Source: an uncultured Candidatus Melainabacteria bacterium
GTDB taxonomy: Bacteria > Cyanobacteriota > Vampirovibrionia > Gastranaerophilales > Gastranaerophilaceae
NCBI GenBank assembly: GCA_934699705.1
Contig: CAKUXD010000013.1
Span: forward strand, 1-47,472
Direction of reading: 5' to 3'
DNA length: 47,472 nt
The position numbers were made by a program, and so were the translations under genes. How positions within the stretch are numbered: the stretch's first letter is position 1; every line of letters starts with the position of its first letter. This document shows, one piece after another, positions 24,072-31,692 of the stretch. The notes beneath the pieces were generated by a model. It was not told the DNA's origin, did no database searches, and saw only the letters and a list, made by a program, of their open reading frames with translations.

Positions 24072-25292
24072 ATGAATAAAAGTTTTACAAGAATTTTAGT
24101 ATCGGTATTTACATTTGCGCTTTTAATAGTAGGTGTCAATGCCACAAAAGTAATGGCATATTCGCCTTGTGATTTATATGATACAGTTTGGAAATTGATT
24201 AATAATAAATTTGTAGATCAATCAAATAATGCCCAAGAATGGCAAAGATGGCGTCATAAATACGATGACAAAATTAAAACAAACGAAGATGCTTATGTTG
24301 CAATTGATACCATGTTAGCAAGTTTGAACGACCCTTATACAAGATTTTTAGATCCAAAAGAATTTGCAGAAGAAACAAATTCAATTAAAGGGTCATTAAA
24401 AGGTATCGGTACGCAAATTGCAATTAAAGACGGAAAATTGGTTGTAATATCGCCAATTGAAAATTCTCCTGCTGAAAAAGCTGGAGTTAAAGCAGATGAT
24501 GAAATTTTAGAAATCAATGGCGAAAGTACAAAAGGAATTTCAATTGACAAGGCTGCTGATAAAATTCGAGGAGAAAAAGGTACAACGGTTAATTTGTTAA
24601 TCAAACGTAAAAGCGAAGAAAAACCGCTGACTTTTATAATCGTTAGAGATGAAATTGAAGTTAAGGCAGTTTCTGTTAAGCCGCCAATGGATACAAAAAT
24701 TCCTGAAAATATTCAATACATAAGACTAAGCTCTTTTATAAGTAAAAATGCGGGTGCTGAATTAGGTGAAATTATTGCGAAAAACCGTAATAAAGCAGGT
24801 TTTATCATTGATTTACGTTCTAATCCTGGGGGATTATTAACAAATGCCATTTTAATTTCTGATATGCTTTTAAAAGGCGGAGTTATAGTAAGTACAGTTG
24901 ATAGAGATGGTTATAAAGAAACAGCAACTGCAGCTCCTCAATTTTTAACTCAAAAACCTGTCGTTGTTCTTGTAAACAAAGGTTCAGCCTCTGCAAGCGA
25001 AATTCTTTCAGGTGCGTTAAAAGATAATAAACGTGCAACTTTAGTGGGTACTCAAACCTTCGGAAAAGGTATTGTACAAGAGATTAACAAACTTCCAGAG
25101 GGTTCTGGTGTTAATATTACTATCCAAAGATATTTAACTCCTAGCGGAAATGATATTCATAAAAAGGGTATTACGCCAGATGTAATCATTGATTTAACTG
25201 ACGAAGATATTAAAAATAAAAATGATGTTCAATTAAAAAAAGGCATTGAAATTTTAAGTCAAAAAATTAAAGAAACAAGTTGTTGTAGATAA
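24072..25292 (+). CDS. ctpA: carboxy-terminal processing protease (S41 family)
   Basis: This exported serine protease cleaves C-terminal tails of envelope proteins. The 406 residues start with a signal peptide (about 1-29, ending VMAYS). A PDZ domain (about 95-185: GIGTQIAIKDGKLVVISPIE, SPAEKAGVKADDEIL) precedes the catalytic core: IRLSSF, LRSNPGG, the serine motif GSASASE with S307, and the lysine motif TFGKG with K332. The 25-residue Ser-Lys spacing is that of the family. The ribosome-binding site is GAAGGAAAA and a possible -10 (TGCGATAAT) ends at 24044. recJ begins 4 bases after the stop. Confidence 0.92.
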   Translation: MNKSFTRILVSVFTFALLIVGVNATKVMAYSPCDLYDTVWKLINNKFVDQSNNAQEWQRWRHKYDDKIKTNEDAYVAIDTMLASLNDPYTRFLDPKEFAEETNSIKGSLKGIGTQIAIKDGKLVVISPIENSPAEKAGVKADDEILEINGESTKGISIDKAADKIRGEKGTTVNLLIKRKSEEKPLTFIIVRDEIEVKAVSVKPPMDTKIPENIQYIRLSSFISKNAGAELGEIIAKNRNKAGFIIDLRSNPGGLLTNAILISDMLLKGGVIVSTVDRDGYKETATAAPQFLTQKPVVVLVNKGSASASEILSGALKDNKRATLVGTQTFGKGIVQEINKLPEGSGVNITIQRYLTPSGNDIHKKGITPDVIIDLTDEDIKNKNDVQLKKGIEILSQKIKETSCCR

Positions 25293-25296
25293 AATT

Positions 25297-27642
25297 ATGC
25301 AAAAAGAATGGGTAATTAAAAAAGGGGATATTGCTAATAAGCCTTTAATAGAAAGGCTTTTAGCAGTGCGTGGAATTACAAAAAAAACGGAGATTAAAGA
25401 ATTTTTAAACCCACTTGATATGAAATTATCTGAACCGACAGCGTTTTGTGATATGACTAAAGTTATTGAAAGGTTATCAAAAGCAATTGACGAAAACCAA
25501 AGAATAGTTATTTATGGTGATTTTGACGCTGACGGTATAACTTCAACCTCTGTTTTAATGAAAACTTTAACTCATTTAGGTGCAAATGTCGGGTATTATA
25601 TTCCAGACCGCGAAGACGAAGGTCATGGAATGAATACTACAACTTTAACTAAATTGATGACAGATAAAGAAAATCCAAAACCGAAGGTAATTATTACTGT
25701 TGACTGTGGGATTAGCAATGTTAATGAAGTCGCGTTTATTAAAAGTTTTGGAGTAGATGTAATTCTAACAGACCACCACGAAGCACCTGAAATTTTACCT
25801 GAAAGTTTTGCAATAATTAATCCTAAAGCACCAAACTCCTTAGATGAAAAATTAACTGCCAAAAAAATTCAAGAATTAACCTCACTTGCAGGTTGTGGAG
25901 TTGCGTTCAAATTAGCTCAAGCCTTACTTTTATATTATGAAAAACCAGAATTTATCTATGAAATTTTACCACTTGTTGCAGTTGGTACAATTGCAGATAT
26001 TGTGCCTCTAATTGGCGAAAATCGTTATTTGGTAATGAAAGGTTTAGAACTTATTTCAAAAGGTCAGCATTATGGTTTAGCAAAATTGTTAGAAAGTGCT
26101 GGTTATAGTCTTGAAATGGGTATTAATTCTGATATTATAGCGTTTGGAGTTGCTCCAAGAATTAACGCAACAGGAAGACTTGACAATGTCGATATAGCAA
26201 TGAAACTTCTTTTGTCAGATAACAAAATTGAAATTGAACACGCAGTTCAAACATTAAATGAATTAAACAAAGTCCGTCAAGAGCTTTGCGATGATACGTT
26301 TTTAGAAGCTGAAGAAATTTATTTGAGTGAAAATACTGATAATAAGGCAATAGTTTTATTTAAAAAAGATTGGAATGTTGGAATTATCGGTATTGTAGCT
26401 TCAAAATTTGTAGAAAAGTACAATAAACCTACATTTATAATAACTTATCACGAAAAAACTAATCAATATCGCTGTTCTGCAAGAAGTATTAAAGGTATAA
26501 ATCTTTACGATGCAATTGAGTCAATTTCAGAACTTTTAGACGGATTTGGCGGGCATGAAATGGCAGCAGGTTTATCTTTTTCAGAAGAAAAAGCGACTTT
26601 TGAACAAGTAAAAAATGCCTTAAATGAAGTTATTAAAGAAATGTCAGAAGGACAAGAGTTCAAACCTATTATCAATATTGATTTAGAGCTTGATGAAAAA
26701 GATTTGGATATAACGCTTGTTGATGAAATTTCAAAACTTGAACCTTTTGGAGCTTCAAATCCCTCTCCGATATTTGTTATAAACGATTTTACCCTAAAAG
26801 AAAAAACTTTAATGGGCGAAAAGAAAAATCATTTACGTTTGAAGGTTCAAGGTAATGATGCACTTTATACTTGTGTTTGGTGGTCGCATGGTGATATTTC
26901 GCTTGTTGTAGGTGATAAATTAGATGTTGCGTTTTCACCAAAATTAAACACTTTTAGAGATACAACCAGTCTGCAACTGATTATTGAAGATATTCATAGT
27001 GAAAACTTAAAAGAAGAAATTGTTTCAAATCCTAATGAAATTAAGTTTTTTGACCATAGAAATAAAACAGATATTCTTTCTCAGGTTGAAGATTATATAA
27101 AAACTTCAAAGCTGGATATAATTGTATTTGCGGAAAATCAGGAAGTGATAAATTCGCTAAAACCATATAAAACTATTTTTGAAAAAATTGTTTCACGCCA
27201 AAATGTAAGGAAAGCAGATAGTATAATGTTTTTTGACTATCCGCCGTCAGAAGAATGTCTGGATAATATTATAAAAACTGTTTCTCCGCGTCATATTCAT
27301 TACATGCCTTGTAATTATTTACAAATTAATGAACAAAATTTGTTAAAAACAATTTCTGGTATGGTAAAATTCACTTGTAATAATAAAAATGGTGAATTTG
27401 ATTTATTAAAAAGTGCTTCATTCTTGAGTTTAACAGAAGAATGCGTTGAAAAATTAATTAATATTTTATCTAAATGTAATATGATTAAAATTACTGAACA
27501 AAAAAATGATAAATATATTTTGAATTTTATAAATAATATTGAATTATCACAGGCTCTACATTGTTCTGAGTATGCAGAATTTAAAGAATTATTAGAGGAA
27601 ATTACTGATTATAAGTGTAATTTGGACATAGCACGCATCTAA
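25297..27642 (+). CDS. recJ: single-stranded-DNA exonuclease RecJ
   Basis: RecJ degrades single-stranded DNA 5' to 3' in recombination and mismatch repair. DHH-family motifs: IYGDFDADGITST (about 71-83), TVDCG, the DHH motif itself as TDHHEAPE (about 156-163), and the DHHA1 motif GGHEMAAGLSF (about 417). An OB-fold region follows. The protein is 781 residues, longer than E. coli RecJ; the extra C-terminal 200 residues (with an H-Y-M-P-C-N segment) resemble the extensions of Gram-positive and cyanobacterial RecJ. It is probably co-transcribed with ctpA, although the functions are unrelated. Confidence 0.92.
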   Translation: MQKEWVIKKGDIANKPLIERLLAVRGITKKTEIKEFLNPLDMKLSEPTAFCDMTKVIERLSKAIDENQRIVIYGDFDADGITSTSVLMKTLTHLGANVGYYIPDREDEGHGMNTTTLTKLMTDKENPKPKVIITVDCGISNVNEVAFIKSFGVDVILTDHHEAPEILPESFAIINPKAPNSLDEKLTAKKIQELTSLAGCGVAFKLAQALLLYYEKPEFIYEILPLVAVGTIADIVPLIGENRYLVMKGLELISKGQHYGLAKLLESAGYSLEMGINSDIIAFGVAPRINATGRLDNVDIAMKLLLSDNKIEIEHAVQTLNELNKVRQELCDDTFLEAEEIYLSENTDNKAIVLFKKDWNVGIIGIVASKFVEKYNKPTFIITYHEKTNQYRCSARSIKGINLYDAIESISELLDGFGGHEMAAGLSFSEEKATFEQVKNALNEVIKEMSEGQEFKPIINIDLELDEKDLDITLVDEISKLEPFGASNPSPIFVINDFTLKEKTLMGEKKNHLRLKVQGNDALYTCVWWSHGDISLVVGDKLDVAFSPKLNTFRDTTSLQLIIEDIHSENLKEEIVSNPNEIKFFDHRNKTDILSQVEDYIKTSKLDIIVFAENQEVINSLKPYKTIFEKIVSRQNVRKADSIMFFDYPPSEECLDNIIKTVSPRHIHYMPCNYLQINEQNLLKTISGMVKFTCNNKNGEFDLLKSASFLSLTEECVEKLINILSKCNMIKITEQKNDKYILNFINNIELSQALHCSEYAEFKELLEEITDYKCNLDIARI

Positions 27643-27753
27643 AAATTTTAATTATTGTAAACAAATGTAACAAGAAAACATAAATCCCTAAAGTTTTCGT
27701 TTGGTTAATCCGATATATAAAATGTAAGTTAAAAACCTAATGGGATATGTGGT

Positions 27754-27903
27754 ATGTACAACGATTTAAAGAATGAACGCATAATTGTTGACATGAAATC
27801 ATATAGCGAGGTTTCTCACTTAGTTGACGAAGATCGTGATGATATAGATTTGTATTGCGATTTTCTAAAAGAAAGATTTTTAACTTTATCTGGTAATAAC
27901 TAG
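27754..27903 (+). CDS. possible 49-residue acidic protein
   Basis: A short open frame runs from ATG 27754 to TAG 27901-27903. It encodes an acidic, helical-looking peptide (RIIVDMKSYSEVSHLVDEDR, then DDIDLYCDFLKERF). A TATAAA box (27716-27721) lies upstream and a strong terminator (27956-27980) follows, which fits a small transcription unit. The ribosome-binding site is poor (GGGATATGTGGT), so this is only moderately supported. No family recognised. Confidence 0.45.
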   Translation: MYNDLKNERIIVDMKSYSEVSHLVDEDRDDIDLYCDFLKERFLTLSGNN

Positions 27904-27955
27904 ATAATAGTGTTTATTAAATTTCCTTATTTCCTTCCCTATACACAAAATTTAT

Positions 27956-27980
27956 AACCACCATTAGGTGGTTTTTTTTT
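27956..27980 (+). terminator. Rho-independent terminator
   Basis: The stem AACCACC-ATTA-GGTGGTT is followed by seven more T. It closes the unit containing the 49-codon frame. Confidence 0.85.
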
Positions 27981-28029
27981 GCGGAAAGGAAATAAAACGG
28001 AACATTGTTCCGTACTTATTTCCCCTCTC

Positions 28030-28052
28030 ACAAACGATTATTAATCGTTTGT
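28030..28052. repeat. palindrome in non-coding region
   Basis: ACAAACGATTA and TAATCGTTTGT are separated by a single base, a near-perfect 23-base palindrome. It is preceded by TTATTTCCCCTCTC, which recurs at about 28132-28145, and by a smaller palindrome at 27998-28012 (CGGAACA-T-TGTTCCG). Confidence 0.5.
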
Positions 28053-28082
28053 TCGGCAGAGTCCTATACACAAATTTTAGAT

Positions 28083-28112
28083 GGTTATTTCTTCGGAAAT
28101 AACCTTTTTTTT
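28083..28112 (+). terminator. Rho-independent terminator with UUCG tetraloop
   Basis: The stem GGTTATTTC and its complement GAAATAACC enclose TTCG, the very stable C(UUCG)G loop, and are followed by eight T. No gene lies between this and the terminator 100 bases upstream, so it may end a small RNA. Confidence 0.8.
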
Positions 28113-28196
28113 GAGGATAAAAAAAGGGTTCCTTATTTCCCCTCTCACAAGCGACAATTCACTTGATTGTGTCATACCGCACTTATGCAATAAAAA

Positions 28197-28231
28197 AGCT
28201 CCGTTTCTTGGAGCTGTAATCTTCTTTTTTA
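28197..28231 (+). terminator. possible terminator hairpin
   Basis: AGCTCC and GGAGCT (28197-28202 and 28210-28215) enclose a 7-nt loop; the T-run (TTCTTTTTT) starts only after a short gap. It is the third terminator-like hairpin in about 260 bases. Confidence 0.45.
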
Positions 28232-28499
28232 GGAAGGGAATGATAGGGTAGGTTAGTGTGTGTAGTGTGTGTGTGTGAATGTCTCTCTATTTTATCTCTC
28301 GTTCTTTTTTCTCTCGTTTTTCTTCTTGTTAAACGGTATATAAATCTCTCTCGTACGTATCTCTCTTGTTTATTTAATGTTTGCCATTTCCGACTTACAT
28401 ATATATAAAGTATTTTTTTTAAGGTCGATTTCAGACATGTGATTTTTTGTTACAATTCGAAACAATTCTCTAAATATATTATTTTTGTTGGTTTTGTAG
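28232..28499. other. GT- and CT-rich low-complexity DNA, no gene
   Basis: This part holds GTGTGTGTAG/GTGTGTG runs (about 28254-28278) and then pyrimidine-rich TCTCTC blocks (about 28280-28370), both unlike the rest of the window. I see no reading frame with a ribosome-binding site. Confidence 0.5.
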
Positions 28500-28514
28500 T
28501 ATAATCAATCTATT

Positions 28515-30257
28515 ATGAGCAAGAAAATAATTTTTTTATCAGTAGTATTATTAATTTTAATTTCTATTTTAATCCATAATTCGTTTATTAAATACGTTTA
28601 TGTAAACCCTCAGGTAAATACTAAATCGTTAAAATTTATTTCTAAAAGTATTAAACATATTGATAAAAAGTTGGATTTAGTCATGAAAACTTGTAATAAA
28701 GATTTTCCTGACATGAAATATGTTTATAAAAATTACTATGGAAGTGGGTTTTTAAAAGAAAACACTATTCCTAACGATTTAGATGCTTCCGTTGGTGTTG
28801 ATTTAGGCGTTTATGAATACGATGGAAACAATGCCTTTGAAATAGCTAAAGACATTGAAACAAAAATTGCAAATTATCACATTTTTTCTTATATGGTATT
28901 TTCATCATCTAAAAAGCCTGTCTTTGTTGAAGATTTTCCAGTTTTTAGCGTGATTAGTGAATTATCTAAAAAAAGAGAAACTTCTATTAATAACATTGAA
29001 GATGGCGTAAAACAGGTTATGGCAAACAATGTTCAAGTTATTTATTTGAAGAAAAAATATAAAGGCGAAGATGTTGATTATACATTTATCTTAAACCCAA
29101 ATGAAGTTCTTGTTAATGATTTTCCGCCTTTAATAACTTTTACAAAAGGAATTGTCTATAACAAAGAAATGTTAAACTATCCGCGCGAACTTTCTATTAT
29201 TTCTGATTTCTTTGTAAAAATTAAAAACACGAAAACAAATGAAGTTAAAAATATCGAACTTATTGAGGAATCCTTCTTAGGTGAGCGTTTTCAAATTTCA
29301 AGAAGATTTTTTGTGCCTATCGTGTTTACAGGAAATCAATCTTTAGCATTTTTGAAAAGCCTTGATTATCTTAACGATGATAAAAAATTTATTGATATGA
29401 GAATGTTCAATTATTTTAGATATATTGACGAAATTGAACTTTATTTTGATTATACTGTTAGCCCTATAAAATTAGTAAAAAGAATGCACCAATGCTTGGA
29501 TATTATTTATCCTGCTCTTTCTGATGAACAAAGGGATAAAATTTACTCTGATATGCGAATTGTTATGCAAAATAAAGATATTTGGTACGCAAATGAGTAT
29601 TTGAATTCAATGAAGAACATTACTTCTTGCGTTATGAATCAACATATTTTTAAAAGAGCGAACGAAACAATGTTTTTATCAGACTTGATTACTGTTATGA
29701 ATAATTCTTATGACAAATTGTCTGAAAATAAGGATTACGAAAAAGAAATGAAGGATTTAAGTATGTATCATTACAAAATAATGTCGATGATTAAAAACTT
29801 AAATTCAAAAGAAAAATTGCAAGAACTTGCAAGCTATATGAGCGATGAATATATAAAAATCTCTGTTCCTGTCGCAAAAATTATTAATAAAAATATTAAT
29901 AATAAAAATGAATTACTTAAAGATTACGAACTTCTAAAGAGCGTAATGACAGACGCTGGATTTAGAAAAATTGAATTGTTCTATACTGACAAAAATATTA
30001 TTTATGTCGTTAAAGATGAATTTACTAAAAATTTATCAACTAATAATTTAAAAGAAATGGCAAAAGAAAACGATTTACCTGATGCTCAGTATGTTTTAAT
30101 TAATAAAGACAATATGAAAAAAATGAGCAGAAGTGAAATTAAATATATTCGTTTTAATACGACAAAAGCTCAAGATGAATATTGGCAAAATCTTCAACAA
30201 AAACTTTTAGAGGATAAAAAGACAAAATTCAAAATTAAAAGAAAATATGTTTTATAA
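28515..30257 (+). CDS. membrane-anchored protein of unknown function
   Basis: This 580-residue protein has one N-terminal hydrophobic segment (about 4-23) and a large soluble part, probably outside the cytoplasmic membrane. I recognise no domain. The first third is mixed alpha/beta (DASVGVDLGVYEYDGNNAFE); residues about 330-470 are strongly helical (LSDEQRDKIYSDMRIVMQNK, MSMIKNLNSKEKLQELASYM). TATAAT (28500-28505) lies 9 bases before the ATG and there is no ribosome-binding site. The 3' end overlaps the convergent flippase gene by 6 bases. Confidence 0.7.
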   Translation: MSKKIIFLSVVLLILISILIHNSFIKYVYVNPQVNTKSLKFISKSIKHIDKKLDLVMKTCNKDFPDMKYVYKNYYGSGFLKENTIPNDLDASVGVDLGVYEYDGNNAFEIAKDIETKIANYHIFSYMVFSSSKKPVFVEDFPVFSVISELSKKRETSINNIEDGVKQVMANNVQVIYLKKKYKGEDVDYTFILNPNEVLVNDFPPLITFTKGIVYNKEMLNYPRELSIISDFFVKIKNTKTNEVKNIELIEESFLGERFQISRRFFVPIVFTGNQSLAFLKSLDYLNDDKKFIDMRMFNYFRYIDEIELYFDYTVSPIKLVKRMHQCLDIIYPALSDEQRDKIYSDMRIVMQNKDIWYANEYLNSMKNITSCVMNQHIFKRANETMFLSDLITVMNNSYDKLSENKDYEKEMKDLSMYHYKIMSMIKNLNSKEKLQELASYMSDEYIKISVPVAKIINKNINNKNELLKDYELLKSVMTDAGFRKIELFYTDKNIIYVVKDEFTKNLSTNNLKEMAKENDLPDAQYVLINKDNMKKMSRSEIKYIRFNTTKAQDEYWQNLQQKLLEDKKTKFKIKRKYVL

Positions 30258-31688
30258 AATATATTTTTTGAATTTTAGAGTTAATAAAATATAGATTATG
30301 AAGAAGAATATTATCTGAAGAACGCTAACAACGTTGTTTTTGAACATAAATAACATTGCAAAAGGTATTAAAAACGAGATTAGCGCAACAAGCAAGCTCA
30401 TAAACAAACATTTTACGTGCTTTTTAGGCGTAACATAATCTAAGTATTTGAATTTTACTAAAGAATTTGCAAAAAATAACAAGGTTATTGAGCTTAACAT
30501 CGCAATTCCAAATCCGTAAATTCCAAAATATTTGATTAAAACGATATTTAAGGCTATACAAAATATTGCTACTACAAAGCTTATAATGGTTTCAATATAA
30601 GTTCTATTTTTTAAATGGTATTTCATATTTGCAAGTTTCATAAATTCGTGTACAAAAATTGTTAAAGCACAAAATGGAAACAAAATTCCAAGGTTTGTGT
30701 ATTCTTGTTTGAAGGCAATTCTTGCAATATCAAAAGAATAAAAAGTGAAAACACATACAAAAGGTAAAAATATTACGATATATGCATTTAAAACCGAGGT
30801 CATAAATTCTTTTACGTGGTAATTTTTTTCAAAACGTCGTATTATTATTGGAAATACGGCAAACATTAATAATGAAAATAAAGGGGTTAAGGCACTGGTT
30901 ACAAAAAACCAAGCTGTTCCTACAATTGCAGTATTTACAAAGTCTTTATTTACTTGAAATGCAAATTTTCCGAAATGTAAAATTAACCAAATACAAAGAT
31001 TAGTAAAAAATAGCGGAATTGCATATATAATAATATTTCGCAAGATTTTTTCATTAAATTTAAAAACTAATTTTTCTTTTAATTTCAATTTATATAGAAT
31101 TAAACAGTCAATAATACAAATAGAAATAACCATTGCTAAAAGTATTGAAAGAACGTGTTCTATAAGGTTAGAAAAGGCAAAGAATAGTAAAAGTAACGAG
31201 ATTTGATAAATTATTATTGAAACTGTGTATAAAACAGTCATTTTTAGTATTCTTAGAAGTTGATAGAACATTTGCCTAATTCCACAAGGAACGATAAGGA
31301 TTAAAGTCATTAAAAAGATGTTTTCTGGGATATAAAATTTTTGTGCAATAAAACCTTTAAATATAAAATATCCCGCAAAAACACACACAAAGGCTAAAAC
31401 TTCCAAAAGCATTATGTTTGAAAAGAAATTATCTAATTCACCAAACCGCTTGTAACGTTCATAAAATCGTAATACAGATTTTGCAATCCAATCAGTTGAA
31501 GCAGTACAAACGAGGTTCAAAATCCCGATAGAAATTTGAAAAACGCTCATTTCAGTAGTAGTTAAAAAGTATGCAAAAATAGGCACAATAATTAAAGCAT
31601 TTAAAATTACAAAAATTCTTGATGGTAAATAACTTAAAAAACTTTTAAATACAACTGTGTAGTTGCGAGTTATCATGCTATTTTGCAT
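30252..31688 (-). CDS. polysaccharide flippase (MOP/Wzx-like)
   Basis: This 478-residue integral membrane protein has about 12-14 hydrophobic helices and short charged loops (VLRFYERYKRFGELDNFFSN, FEKNYHVKEFMTSVL), the layout of the MOP superfamily of lipid-linked oligosaccharide flippases. It probably moves lipid-linked glycans across the inner membrane. Its ribosome-binding site (AAAAGG) lies in the last codons of valS, 8 bases before the ATG, so it is coupled to valS, an unusual partner. No Wzy or ligase gene is in the window. Confidence 0.75.
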   Translation of the reverse strand: MQNSMITRNYTVVFKSFLSYLPSRIFVILNALIIVPIFAYFLTTTEMSVFQISIGILNLVCTASTDWIAKSVLRFYERYKRFGELDNFFSNIMLLEVLAFVCVFAGYFIFKGFIAQKFYIPENIFLMTLILIVPCGIRQMFYQLLRILKMTVLYTVSIIIYQISLLLLFFAFSNLIEHVLSILLAMVISICIIDCLILYKLKLKEKLVFKFNEKILRNIIIYAIPLFFTNLCIWLILHFGKFAFQVNKDFVNTAIVGTAWFFVTSALTPLFSLLMFAVFPIIIRRFEKNYHVKEFMTSVLNAYIVIFLPFVCVFTFYSFDIARIAFKQEYTNLGILFPFCALTIFVHEFMKLANMKYHLKNRTYIETIISFVVAIFCIALNIVLIKYFGIYGFGIAMLSSITLLFFANSLVKFKYLDYVTPKKHVKCLFMSLLVALISFLIPFAMLFMFKNNVVSVLQIIFFFIIYILLTLKFKKYIL

Positions 31689-31692
31689 TATT

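Noticed and set aside
28254..28370. GT- and CT-rich tracts as a coding or phage-derived region
   Set aside because: No frame with a start signal spans them; they look like simple low-complexity DNA.
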